This document shows positions 47,290 through 58,800 of a DNA stretch of 64,000 bases, one piece after another. A model generated the notes under the pieces. It was not told the origin of the DNA and did no database searches. It saw only the letters and a program-made list of their open reading frames with translations. Source of the DNA: Prostheceraeus crozeri (lineage: Eukaryota > Platyhelminthes > Polycladida > Euryleptidae); contig CAJQUW010008753.1 in assembly GCA_907163375.1 (NCBI GenBank), positions 620,001-684,000 of the forward strand, read 5' to 3'. The translations under genes were made by a program, and so were the position numbers. The stretch's first letter is position 1, and each line of letters opens with the position of its first letter.

Positions 47290-49260
47290 GTCTATATTGA
47301 CGAGTCTTCAAAAGCAAAACAGTGGGTCGTTTATGGAATTTTCATCATGTCAAACTACAGGTCCATAACGGTTATCGTGTCGCTTAAGAGGCAGTAATAA
47401 TCAATCATTAATTGTGCCGTGCGGATGCATTTGAGTTTACTTTCATCGCAGTGATACATATTTCTGAGCATGGAGCTGGAAATGACAATGTGTCATCTAT
47501 TGATCCCAGTTAATTGGATTTCATGGTTATTTGTGAATTGATGTTATCTACGACCAATGTTTCGATGACATACTTCACAGAAATATAATGTGACAATAAC
47601 TTCTTATATATTCGTTGTTATATCCTACTTCACATATCGATGTTGAATTGGTTGGTTGCCTATAACTTGTACAACAGCGTTCTCAATGTCGGATGTTTGT
47701 GGTCTCTGAAGTTAAAAGTTATAGATAGCCAGCTGCACACTAAATAGAAAAGCAATCGATCTGAAATGTTATTCAGTGTATTGCTGATCAGTTCTAGCAC
47801 ACCGGTGAATTATTGTGTAACTTCTTCGAGTGATTTGTCATCTTACTGTCATGCTTTGTGATGTTTTGAGTTTTAGTGTGGAATGATCTATTGTGTCATG
47901 TAATAACAAATACTCAATTTTGTGCTGTTCACATCTATCTGCATTGACCGAAACCGGTATTTTCATGTCGTTTTAGGAATCAACCACCTTCTGTATTTTA
48001 TTTGAATAGAGTATATGTGCACAACATCATGTTCGAATATTATTTTTGTCTATCAGGATTGATCGCATTTGATGTATATTGAGGAATGTTTTCCGTTATG
48101 ATAATGAAGATAATTAACTGCTTGCATTGTAAATCATGAGGCAAAAAATCGATCAGCCGAATGTCAGCGAAATATAGTACAAATTACCATTCACCATCAA
48201 AATGTAGTTGAAAATTACCATTACAAAAATTACATTACATTAAACATAACATTAAAATTAGACTCATTTGTCACCAATTGGTCATTCTGCGTTTAGAGAT
48301 TGTGCAGAACTAGTGACATCGAGGCTACATTTGTCTTTCAACACCTACATTTTCATCAGCACAATGCTGTAAAGCGACTTACAACTAGAAAAATCACATG
48401 TTTGCTAGACAACTTAGTAATAATTGCTGTTCCCGTGATCGATGTGCTATTCGTTTAATAATTTTACTTCTATCTTGTGAATCAATCGAATGAGCGAAAA
48501 CTTATTTCGCTTCTAATGTTTCACCTTATTGTCACCTTTTGATTTACAGTGCAGCATAAATGAAATAGGAATAGGAGCTTTTCAAAAAAAAATTGTTATT
48601 CTGCAGAGTATCATGAAATATGGTCATCTAAATTATGTCAAATTCAATCGATCCTCCTGCATTCTAATGTTGTCACACCTTGTGTACCATACACCATTCT
48701 ATAGCTTTCAAATGAGTCATAATGCACTCGTATCTTTTATCGTGCTTTTTGGACAGGGTGAATATTTAAAAGCTGTAGTTTTTTAGTAGTCAACTTAGGC
48801 ACGATCGTGAATAAAGTGTGAGGAGAAAGCTTATAATGGCTAAGAACTGAAAATCAAGTTTTCAATAAGAAATGGCTGATTTTATGATAAATTAATGATA
48901 TCACCATTTCTCTATAATTAAATGTTGACGAACAACAAATCAAAACTCAGTAAAAATACTTTCTCTTTAAACTTGGATTAATTATCATATTTCCCTTACA
49001 AAAATAAAGATTTCTACTTTGAGAGATTCTAGATTTGATCATATACAATACTATATTGTATACTGTCCAATAATATTGAAAAACTGCGGGGAAAAGTGTA
49101 GGCTATGGCGCACTGGTGTGTGATAATATTGGAATTCTGAAGAATCGATTGAATTAAATGATCCGCCTTTTATGATCGAATGTGTAACCAGATCTAAAGC
49201 ATTCTCTTAAATTTGTGATAATAACTGCCATGCAGTGATCCCAAAACGGTTTCTCAGGTC
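47290..49260. other. No supported gene
   Basis: AT-rich DNA inside CACTA-2. An 85-codon frame at 48529-48786 has no motif. Confidence 0.5.
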
Positions 49261-49264
49261 AGAT

Positions 49265-49472
49265 CTTTCAAACCACGGATATACATTTGATGAACCATGC
49301 ATGTCAGTGGATGATCAGACATGTACATGAATGTAACACGGATGACCATAGATGATCAGACATGGGCATGGATGATCAGACATGGGCATGGATGGTCTTA
49401 TATGTACATGTGTAATTTATGGATGAACATGGATAAAAATCATGCATGATTATCCAGTTTTGGGAAACTAGG
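49265..49472. repeat. GATCAGACATG(G/T)-type short repeats and a second terminus-like sequence
   Basis: GGATGATCAGACATG and ACATGGATGA variants repeat from about 49300 to 49430, followed by TTATCCAGTTTTGGGAAACT. The latter resembles the element end TTATCCAATCTCGGGAAACC in the same orientation, so a second, diverged CACTA terminus may lie here, directly outside the 1.2-kb repeat. Confidence 0.55.
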
Positions 49473-49473
49473 A

Positions 49474-50684
49474 AAGTGTTGAGTTCTAAGAAAGGATTTT
49501 GGCATCAGATGAATGGAAATCTACAAGAAGACAATGGTAGGAATAAACAACACGTAGAACAATGTAGAACACTGAAGAATAGAAAGAAGTATATAACAAC
49601 AAAAGTAATCCAGAGAGTGACCTGAACAATCCAATCGACAATTCTGACTTCTTTGATATTTGACGTTCCAACATGTTAAAATTTAAAGTCAAGAAAATCT
49701 GTAATGTTATGAGACCTGAGCAAAAGGTATATTTTTAATTATCAGGCTATATATTAGTCTAAAATTAAACACTATCCACTCGGAACAACTACTTTTTTCT
49801 TATTTCTGTCTGCGTAAAAGTTGTTAGCAAATATAGTCTGTAAAGATCAGTTTAGAGGCAATGACATATTATGTGTGAATGGTTTATAATGGTCTGTACC
49901 GGAAACAGGCTGCATTCCACGTATTCTGGAAATATATTATCATTAAATCATTATTCTTATGAATTATATATAAAATGATTTCATAAAATTTTAATTCAAA
50001 GTGGAAAATTCTCCAATGTGCTCTAGGCTAGTGAATTTTGGTGCGTTGAATTCGTTGAATTAAATTTTCCATTTTCATTTATTCCTCTTCATTATCGCAG
50101 ATCAAATCAGGCCTAAGCATGTTTTTGCAAGTGTATTTCGTTTTCATATCTGAAATTTCATACGTGTGATGTAGCTAACATTTCAGTTTTTCAAGATAGA
50201 TTTATTTGTATACAATAATTTGTAGAAAGATTTATCTGTTTTCTGATGATTTTCGTTTTCAATGTTTATCCACGTTAACATGGATCATGGATGTTTTTCT
50301 TGTCAACACATGTCGTTACATTTGTTCTACAAAAATTGTAGAAAATACGAGTTAAGGTTAGTACTGAAAGCATCAATAATTGATACATCTATTTTGAATA
50401 AATTGAAGATTAAAATGATCACACAATATAAGTTTCTGTTATCAATGATTAACCATACGATCATGCATCATGGATGTTTTTCTTGCATTACTCGTCGTTA
50501 AATATGTTTTTTACAAAAATGGTAGAATATGAAAGCTCTGATTAACATTGAAAGCACAAATGATAGGCGTATCTATTTCGAGTAATTCGCGTTGAAAATT
50601 ATCACACAATATATATTTTAATTTACCATGATCAACCACGTGATCATGCATCATGCAATATTATCCAATCTCGGGAAACCAGGG
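49474..50684 (-). repeat. Right 1.2-kb terminal repeat of CACTA-2
   Basis: Inverted copy of 36018-37228. The outer end ...TCTCGGGAAACCAGGG stops inside the transposase exon of another element. Confidence 0.85.
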
Positions 50685-51025
50685 AAATGACCATTACTGA
50701 AATACTTCTCAGCTTTCATGATGGATTTGCATTTCAACAATGTCCGTGCATCATTCGGTAAATAAGGATGAAATATTCTTAAAATACAGAGAAGCTCATT
50801 CAAACTTCTAAGAGAAACACCACCTTTGGACGCCCACTCCTGCAAAAGAATCATGAGTTCATAATTTGAAGAGTCTTCAATTTCGGTGCAGTCACTAGAA
50901 TTCTCATCAGACGTTGAATTAACGGATTCATCGTTAACATCCAATTCCATTGGAATACCGGTATCCTCATTATCATGCAGTAGGCCTAGTCTGTCAGGAA
51001 GTGCCGAAGACTGAACACCATCTCT
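50685..51025 (-). pseudogene. N-terminal exon of another CACTA transposase, cut by CACTA-2
   Basis: Exon starts after TTTACATTGTAG at about 51026 and reads GVQSSALPDRLGLLHDNEDT, then an acidic Ser-rich stretch and LLQEWASKGGVSLRSLNELL followed by FHPYLPNDARTLL. This aligns by eye with SALIHIWCIDAGVSEAALDR and IHPNNNWPSSVKRMM of the CACTA-2 transposase. The frame is open up to the CACTA-2 terminus at 50684. Its continuation is not adjacent on the other side. A decayed second copy of the same exon seems present at 51588-51715. Confidence 0.6.
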
Positions 51026-51740
51026 ACAATGTAAAGAAATAAGAATCTGCTTTTGCTATACAACAAATCAACATCATACAAGCATACAATAAAGTATTTG
51101 TATCAATATAATGATTGCGAAAGGCTAGAGAACCTGTAACTTGTAATAGAAAGCATGGTGACTAAAAATAAAAGATCATTACGGCAGATCAGCGTAGAAC
51201 TTATCACAAAACCCTTGCAATGTCAATGAGCCTATAATATGTGGACAGAGACTACCTGATGTGGCGTAATAGACTTCATGAAAACGATGGTGACAGTGCA
51301 AAATATTATCTGTAATGCGTGATCTCGCAAAATCATGGAGTCAAAATAACTACATGGAATTTTTCCCCAAGATCACGAAAAATCATGCAGGACATTATTG
51401 AGAATGTCTACGAATGTCAGGCCATCAAGCATGAAATAAAATCGACCTGAAGCGTCTAGATTTTTCATTACATAATTCACTTTTCTTGCTATTTTCATGC
51501 CATACCACATATTTGTGCATACATGGCGTTATCGAAGACATAGATTATGACATTATTCTACAAATCGCATTGGCTAATTTTCTAACAGAAACAACACCCC
51601 TGAACGCCAACACCCGAAAAAATACTTAAAACTGAGGAATCTTGGACTTCGGCACAATCACTAGAATAGATACTAAAGACTTAATCGGTCAACATTTAGA
51701 TCCTGGGAAACCGCTGAGATATGAGTAATGGGCAAAAGAC
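51026..51740. other. Spacer with a decayed transposase exon copy
   Basis: 51588-51715 repeats the order of short strings seen at 50815-50935 (AGAAAC-A-CACC, CGCC, GACTTCGG-TGC, TCACTAGAAT) with many changes. The rest has no supported gene. Confidence 0.4.
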
Positions 51741-52330
51741 CGTTCCAGGACACCATAAAATTCAAAAAAATAGTATCTTTAAAAACGACATAAATTCATG
51801 AATTTAGACCCTTTTTCAGGTTTTTAAGACCTAAATACATGAATTTAGTCCATTCAAAAAGTACCATTTTTTCAAAAAATGGCATTTTTAAAAACGACAT
51901 AAATTCATGAATTTAGACCCTTTTTCAGGTTATGAAGACCTAAATTCACAAATTTGGGCGTTTTTAAAAATACCCAATTTTTCAAATTTTTCAAAATCTC
52001 AAACTTTGAGAATTACAATTTTCACCCTTAAAATCATGACCGTTCCAGGACACCGAAAAATCATAAAAGTTGAGAATCTCAAATTTGTGATTATGATCAT
52101 TTTCTTGCTCAAATCATGACCGTTCCAGGACACCGAAAAATCATAAAAGTTGAGAATCTCAAATTTGTGATTATGATCATTTTCTTGCTCAAATCATGAC
52201 CGTTCCAGGACACCGAAAAAATCAGAAAAGTTAAGAATCTCAAATTTGAGAATTACAATTTTTACCTTGAAAATCATGACCGTTCCAGGACACCGAAAAT
52301 CATAAAAGTTGAGAATTTCAAATTCATGAA
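51741..52330 (+). repeat. Maverick terminal repeat zone, 77-81-bp units
   Basis: GACCGTTCCAGGACACC occurs near 51740, 52039, 52120, 52201 and 52278. The last four are 77-81 bp apart, each followed by GAAAAATCA(T/G)AAAAGTT and by AATCTCAAATTTG. Between 51760 and 51990 a different pair of units (CATAAATTCATGAATTTAG...) repeats. The mirror zone is at 3340-3660. No terminal hairpin is present here, so the terminus may be truncated. Confidence 0.8.
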
Positions 52331-52365
52331 TTTTATCCATCTTTTAGGTTTTTAAAATATAACAT

Positions 52366-53052
52366 GTGACTAATAATATTTCTTTAAAAATGGAAGAAAC
52401 AAAAATGGAGGAAACCGCAAGAATATATCCTTCATTATCATATGAAATGGATATTGCAAAACACAAAGATAGAGTTAGGTATATGAAAGATAAGGAATCT
52501 CAATTATTATTAAGATTAGAGCATTATAAAAAATTAAGAAAGAGATGGAGTAAAGTTAAGAATGTAACACAAGGAATTGGCATATTCTTAACAATAAGTT
52601 TAGGTGCTTTAACAATTGTTATATCTTCAGGTGTTTTAGTAATTCCAGTAGTTGCTACAGCTTTAACAGGTACGGGTGTTTTTGCAACTTCACTTGTTAC
52701 AATGTTAGATAAATCTTTAATAACTAAGAAACGAAAATCATTAAAAACTAAGCATTTACATATTAAAGAAGTCTATGATAAACTACATTACTACTTTCAA
52801 AGAGTATGTGATGATAATGTTATTACGTTAGATGAAATTGAAAAATTTGATCAAATAGCTAATGAAGTAAATCAAACCTTTCAATTACAGTCCGAAAAAG
52901 TTGATGATAAGAATAGACAGGATGGCAAAATTTCTAGTGATGGTAAAATTTCTAATGAAGAAAATGACAAAATTTTTTTAGAAGAGCTAAAAACTTTAAG
53001 CGAAAATTTAAGCAAAACTTTATTAAACAGAACTTTATTAAACAAAACTTAA
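52366..53052 (+). pseudogene. Maverick membrane protein (right copy, frameshifted)
   Basis: 228 aa, near-identical to the left copy through the two hydrophobic segments (about residues 70-115), but with two MEET units instead of three, a deletion of about 18 codons after LSYE, and loss of one A in the run at about 53043 that brings in an early TAA. The remaining reading frame continues to about 53170 as in the left copy. The truncated tail is low complexity, so the protein might still fold; I call it a pseudogene with reservation. Confidence 0.55.
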
Positions 53053-53187
53053 AACGAGAAAACTTTAACCGAGAAAACTTTAAACGAAAAGATGTCAAAC
53101 AACAAAGCAATAAAAAAATAATTTGTTCAGTAAAATGTTTTTGTTGTATTCCAATGTTACCACAAAATTCAAATATTATATTTTAAA

Positions 53188-53950
53188 AATGGATAAAATT
53201 AGAGCTGATAATTTTAAAAGAATAAAGCAATTAGAAGAGTTAATAAAACAAAGAAATATTATGAAAGAAAATCATCTTCAACATAGAATGATAAAAGCTG
53301 GTATTCAATCTGATATGTTTGAAAAAATGCAGCAAACCGAGCAAATAAAAACTGATTTTGAAAAAACTATGAAACCATTTAAAACTCTTGAAAAAGAACT
53401 TACAAATAATGATAAACAAATTGATATAACAGATCCAGAGCACAAAACTATATTAGATGACTATGGATTACTAGAATCAAACATTAATAAGAAATTACCA
53501 AAATCTATGCAATTTGAACATTCTATTTCATTTATAGATGGAAAAACAATACCTAGATTTTATCTCGGACAAAAAGAAATATTTCCACAACCTTTTCGAC
53601 GTTTAATTTTTTCACCAGATAAATATCCTTTTAATTTAGATAGAAATTTTGTTAATCTTTTAAGAGGAGCAGATTTAAATAATTATGCTGTAGATGATCT
53701 TATAAAATATAAAGCTATGTTAGATAGAGTTGGTGTAGTAAAATCTCTTAGACGTTATAAACAATTAGAAAATTTATTATCAACGGGAGTTAAAGTAGGG
53801 AAAGGTTTATCTGAAAAACAGAAAATAGAAACAACCATACTTTTACCAGATGATCCACAAGAACTACTAAATAGATTAAATATTCTAATATCTGCAATAA
53901 AAGAAGGACATAATTCTAGTTTCAATGAAATTCATGCTATATTGAAATGA
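53188..53950 (+). pseudogene. Maverick conserved hypothetical protein (right copy, early stop)
   Basis: Starts at MDKIRADNFKRIKQLEEL with a TTTTAAAAATG context. Same layout as the left copy (helical charged N-terminus, GKTIPRFYLGQKEIFP block). It ends at a TGA (53948-53950), where the left copy has a sense codon and goes on for about 24 residues; those residues remain encoded after the stop. Also lacks a two-codon TE repeat present on the left. Confidence 0.6.
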
Positions 53951-54076
53951 CTGCTGGAAAAGAAGATTCTAAATGAAGAGGATTATAAAAGTGTAGCTGA
54001 AATATGTTGTTGTTTTCAATTTTTTATAAAAAAAATATTTCATAAAAAAATATTTATTCAAAATTTTAACTAAAAA

Positions 54077-54865
54077 ATGTGTTCAGTAGATTTAGACAAA
54101 ATTAATAATCATTTAGAAAATCTAACAGAGATTTTGGGTTCATCAAAATTTAGTACGACGTTAAAAATTATAACAACTACTTCATCACACACTTGTAATT
54201 TAGAACCCATTCTACATTTGGAACAAAATAAAAATTATCAAATTGCATTGACTAGTTTCTCTACATTTAACACTATTCAAAACGTTATCAAAGATGTGAA
54301 TGATCAATTTAGATATTCTACTGATAAAGGCAAAACATGGAAAATATTAACTTTTCTTCCTGGTTCTTACGAAGTTGAATCAATATCAAATGAAATTAAG
54401 AGACATTTAGGTATACCATTTAAAGATAAGAAACAATTACATTTTGCAGTTGAACCGGCAGTTAATAAATTTTCTCTTACTTTAGACGAAAATCATCAAG
54501 TTGATTTTAATCATGATAGATCATTGTCAAAGCTATTAGGATTTAATAAACAAACCTATAGTCAAGGTTATCATTTCGGTGAGAAGATTCCAAAAATAGC
54601 TGAAATAAATTCAATTGTTGTACATTGTGACATTATTGAAGGAGGATATATAAATGGTAAATTATCAAATTTAATATTCAGTTTTCCAGCTTTTACTGTA
54701 CCCATTGGTTATAGATTAAATGTATTTCCCCAAACATTAATATATTTTCCTATTACAAGAAAAACTATTAACAACATTAACATTAGAATCACTGATGAAA
54801 AAGGACAAGAAATAAATTTTGGAGGTGAAGAGATTATGATAGATCTTTTGGTTCGGGAGGTATAA
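54077..54865 (+). CDS. Penton-like minor capsid protein (right copy)
   Basis: 262 aa, intact, differing from the left copy by about six residues (for example Ala/Val at position 4). Beta-rich with the ITDEKGQEINFGGEE closing block characteristic of Maverick penton-like proteins. Start context ACTAAAAAATG. The downstream sequence is shared with the left copy only as far as about 54918, then the ATPase gene begins here whereas a PolB-like fragment begins in the left element. Confidence 0.6.
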   Translation: MCSVDLDKINNHLENLTEILGSSKFSTTLKIITTTSSHTCNLEPILHLEQNKNYQIALTSFSTFNTIQNVIKDVNDQFRYSTDKGKTWKILTFLPGSYEVESISNEIKRHLGIPFKDKKQLHFAVEPAVNKFSLTLDENHQVDFNHDRSLSKLLGFNKQTYSQGYHFGEKIPKIAEINSIVVHCDIIEGGYINGKLSNLIFSFPAFTVPIGYRLNVFPQTLIYFPITRKTINNINIRITDEKGQEINFGGEEIMIDLLVREV

Positions 54866-54951
54866 ACTCCCACGCGAAGCTAGAGAAGTTTAATTTTCTT
54901 CTTCTTCTTTAAAAATAAAAATAAAATAAAAATAAATTTTTTTATTAAAAA

Positions 54952-55719
54952 ATGAGTGAACTACCCCCATTAAACAAAAAAAAACTTAAATTTAATCATC
55001 ATCCAAATTAATCTAATAAAGTTTTGTCAGTTATTTGCGGAAGATCAGGTTGTGGAAAAACGTATCTATTATTTAAAATTTTAGCGACTCCAAACTTTTT
55101 GGATGATAACAATCTTATAATTTATACAACAACAGCAGAACAACCCGTCTATCAATTTTTAAAATATGGATTTGAAAATAATCTTAAAAAAACAGCAATT
55201 GCTTCATTATTCAAAGAATATGAAAAATCTAAAGATAAAGAAGAAATAAGTTCGTGGTGTGAAGAAGCAGCAAAAAATAATCAGTTAATAGAATCTAATA
55301 AAAATAAGCATATAAAGATACAATTAATAGATGATAGTGGTAATATGCAAGATCCTAGTAAACTAGATAAAACAATGAAACATTGTGTAATTTTTGATGA
55401 TTGTGTTAATGATAGAAATCAGTCAGTTCAGAGAAATTATTTCACAAGAGGTAGACATAATAAGTGTAGTGTTTTTTATTTAACACAAAGTATGTATTCA
55501 TTAGACGGAAGTGTTATTAGAAAGAATGCAAATATATTTATACTATTTGAAATAAATGCAAGAAACTTAAGTGATTTGTTAAGAGATTTATGCGCAAGAA
55601 ATAAAGATGAATTTAAACAATCGTGTAACGATGCTTGGTCAAAAGATTATGGATTTATCACAATTAATATTGATAAAAAAATTCATGATAGAGTTATCGA
55701 ACAATTGTTCACTGACTAG
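54952..55719 (+). pseudogene. A32-type (FtsK/HerA) DNA-packaging ATPase with early stop
   Basis: MSELPPLNKKKLKF starts at an ATTAAAAAATG context, is interrupted by TAA at 55009-55011 (codon 20), then continues in the same frame to 55719. Walker A is CGRSGCGKT (residues about 29-37), Walker B is HCVIFDDC (hydrophobics followed by Asp-Asp), and a sensor-like VFYLTQS follows. These are the landmarks of the Maverick/NCLDV packaging ATPase, which loads DNA into the capsid. Everything after residue 20 is intact over 231 codons, so the stop may be recent; a TTG at 55024 could not supply the N-terminus. Followed by a pair of mini-hairpins just after the stop codon. Confidence 0.8.
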
Positions 55720-55731
55720 GCTTCTCCTCGA

Positions 55732-55756
55732 GGGGCTTCGCCCCGACTGAAAGTCG
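55732..55756. repeat. Paired triloop hairpins after the ATPase
   Basis: GGGGC-TTC-GCCCC (55732-55744) abuts CGACT-GAA-AGTCG (55744-55756). Both are perfect 5-bp stems with 3-nt loops in AT-rich DNA. They could act as a transcription end signal between convergent genes, but the same architecture occurs inside genes (see findings). Confidence 0.8.
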
Positions 55757-55862
55757 ATAGAAGATTTGTTTACTGAGTGATAAAAATATACAAATATAGT
55801 GTTACAATATTTTTTTTTATTTTATATATATATCAAATTTGTCTATCTTAGAAATTAGAAAA

Positions 55863-58800
55863 TTAGAAAGGTGAAGTAGTTATTCCATCAGGTAAAATTT
55901 TTCTATTATCATCAAATGGATCTAATGCTAATTTATGTTCTTCTTTTAAATACATTTTATGTTTCTTTGAATTAAGTCTATAATTACATGCTGTTTTTAT
56001 TTCATTATTAAATAATGCAGTTTTATAATCTTGAAATGTTATTTGATTAGCCACTGATGCCTTTGAAATTCCTTTTAATGTTTTATGTGTTTTAATATTA
56101 TTAGTTGCATCATAACAGTAACATTTAGATTTTAAAAATATAGCTTCTGTTATGAAATATTCATTTCCTTCTAGTTCATCTTTTACTTTACATAAATCAG
56201 AAGGATGAATGATATCTTTTATTTTATTAATTTCTTCATCAAGTGAAGAATAAGAATTAAACGGTATTGTTAATTCTAAGAAAACAGAATCGGTATCTGT
56301 AAAGTGTAATTTATAGTTTTTGCCATAAGCAGGTGCTAAATAATCATATATAAATCTATACATAAATAGTTTAGCTAATTCTAATATAGTGAATCCAATA
56401 AAATTAAACTTATCATGTTTTACGCTAATTCGACGTAAGTGTACAGCACATAGTTCATCACTAAATCTAGTAGTTCTTTTATATGTAGGTTTCCTTGTTA
56501 AATTTTGAAACCTATCTTTATCATAAACTATTTCAATATTTTGTCTATTACGCACATTTTCTAAAGTCTTACCATAAAATGCATTATTCATTAATTTGAA
56601 GAACACGTTTCCAAAATCATCTTTATTTCTTTTAGCTATTTTACGTTTTTCAATATTGAACTCTATATAATTTTTTAACCACCTAGATTTTTGATAAAAT
56701 AGTTTTCGATGTATTTTGGTGAGAATCATTCCATGTTCTCAATACCAATCTAGCATTCTTCCTTCAACAACATACTTTCCTTTATTACTTTGTGTTAACA
56801 TAAGTTTTTTGTTGGTCTGTATTTCTTAGGAATTATAGATTTTTGATAATCTGAAAAATCTTCTATATTGGGAATTTTGTTTTCGGGACACAAAGGAAAA
56901 TATTTTGTTTTATCTTTTATTTCATCAGGATATACTAAATCAACTTCATATATATAACCATGATTATAATTTCCATCATATGTTTTTTGATAATCTAGAA
57001 TATTACACCATTCCATCTCACCTGTTGGTAATTCTTGTATCATGCAAGAAGAATATAAGCTATTAAAATCATAATATAACAAATAGTTTTCTCTCATGAT
57101 TTCGTCAACTGCTGCTTGACTATCTTCATTTGATATAAGTCCTTCTATATTCTGATTAAACAATTTTATAAACTGATCACTTTCTTCTGGAGATAAAGGT
57201 TTCATTATTCCATAATCATCAGGATTTACTTTTTTATTGTAACACTGTACATAACGATTACCTAAAACTGATGAAACTCCACCTCTAATTCCAGATTCAA
57301 AAAATAATAATTTATCATATGTATTTTCTTTATAATGTTTAAGTTTAACGGACTTTGTCCTAGAGCCATCGGCTTGAACACCAGTATGTTTTAATCCTGC
57401 TAGCCATGTTAAACCTGGTGTAGAATAACAATAACATGGATCTATTCCGTAATATTCTAAACACATATCACGAAAGTTTTCAAAAAGATCAGCTAGTATG
57501 AATACATCTATCTGTAGATATTTCATTGTATAATCATACATTGTTCTACAATTTAACTCTCTCAAATTTTTTCAGCTTCTGCATAATCTTCGTCAGATAA
57601 TTGTGATTGTTTTAATGTTGATTTAAATTTATTTATTGGAGGAAGTTGTTTTTCTTCCATAATTTTATTCACAGAATTAAAATCAGTCTTCGACTGTGAA
57701 CCACAGGTTTTATCTCCAGTTAAAGCAGTCTTCGACTGTGAGCCGCAGGCTATATATTCATACGGAAATATGCCTTTTAAAGGTTTTAAATTATATTTAT
57801 TTAATATTTTACATTGTTCAGATTTCAAAGTTTTTCCCATAACATCTAATGAATAAGGAGTAAAAAATCTAAATGCATCTAAAATTCTAATACAACCTAA
57901 TTGCATTGAAAAATATTCTTCTTCTGTTTTACATAGTACATTTATTTGTTGGCGTTGTAATTTTTCAGATGAAAATAAATCTTTCATTACTAGATGGAAA
58001 TCATATTTAGAACCATTGTAGAAATATAGAGGAACAAAGTTATATTTAAATTTATTAGCATTAAGATTACAAGAATTATGTGCTGCACCTCTATATAATC
58101 CATTTAGATGATCATGATCTTTTACCTTATCAAGATATCTACCTCTGCCATTTTTATAATTTTTTGCAAATTCTTTTCCACAGTAATAACATTTTGTTTC
58201 ATTAATAAAATTTAATTTTTCTTTTTCTGTTAATGGCACCATTGGTATATTTGTTTCAAGCAATTGTGAAAAGCGACCTTGTAATTCTTCTACTTTCTTT
58301 GTAAACATTTCTGAACTATCTTCACCATAGTATTGATAATATTCTGATTTAAATAATTCAGGATAATTTGAATGAATGTACATTCCCCAACATAATGGTT
58401 TTTGTTCAAATAAATATTTTTCTTTACTTTGTTCAGCTGCACTTTTTTCATAATTGTCATTATCAGAATTCTCATTTTCAGAATCGGGTGAAACCCTGGA
58501 AGACATCTCCGTTGTCTCGTGATTTTGTGTCATATTAACATTATATGCTTCAAAATCACAATAAATTGTAAAGGGTACTTTATTTTTAAAATACCATTTA
58601 TTATATTCTAAATAATCATCTTTTGGAAATGTGTTTCTGACTGCTTCATTTTGTTGGCAATTCTCCAAATGTCTATTCATTTCTTCTTTAGTTCTAAAGC
58701 TCGTCATACATTGGAGACAAGGAAAATTAGCATTATCTGAAGTTTTTGTAAATATAGAAACATCTTTACACAATATAAAATGACCCTGATAATATAATAT

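Larger units (their letters stand above)
36018..50684 (+). mobile_element. CACTA-2: element with 1.2-kb terminal inverted repeats
   Basis: CCCTGGTTTCCCGAGA at 36018 and its reverse complement ending at 50684 bound a 14.67-kb unit whose ends are inverted copies over 1211 bp. Inside, on the plus strand, are the accessory gene and a CACTA-type transposase. Subterminal repeats such as ATGATGCATGATC and CATCCATGAT occur in the ends, as usual for CACTA. A 2-bp AA direct repeat flanks the ends, which is weak. The left flank is the palindrome arm, so the unit is not in a simple insertion context. Confidence 0.55.
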
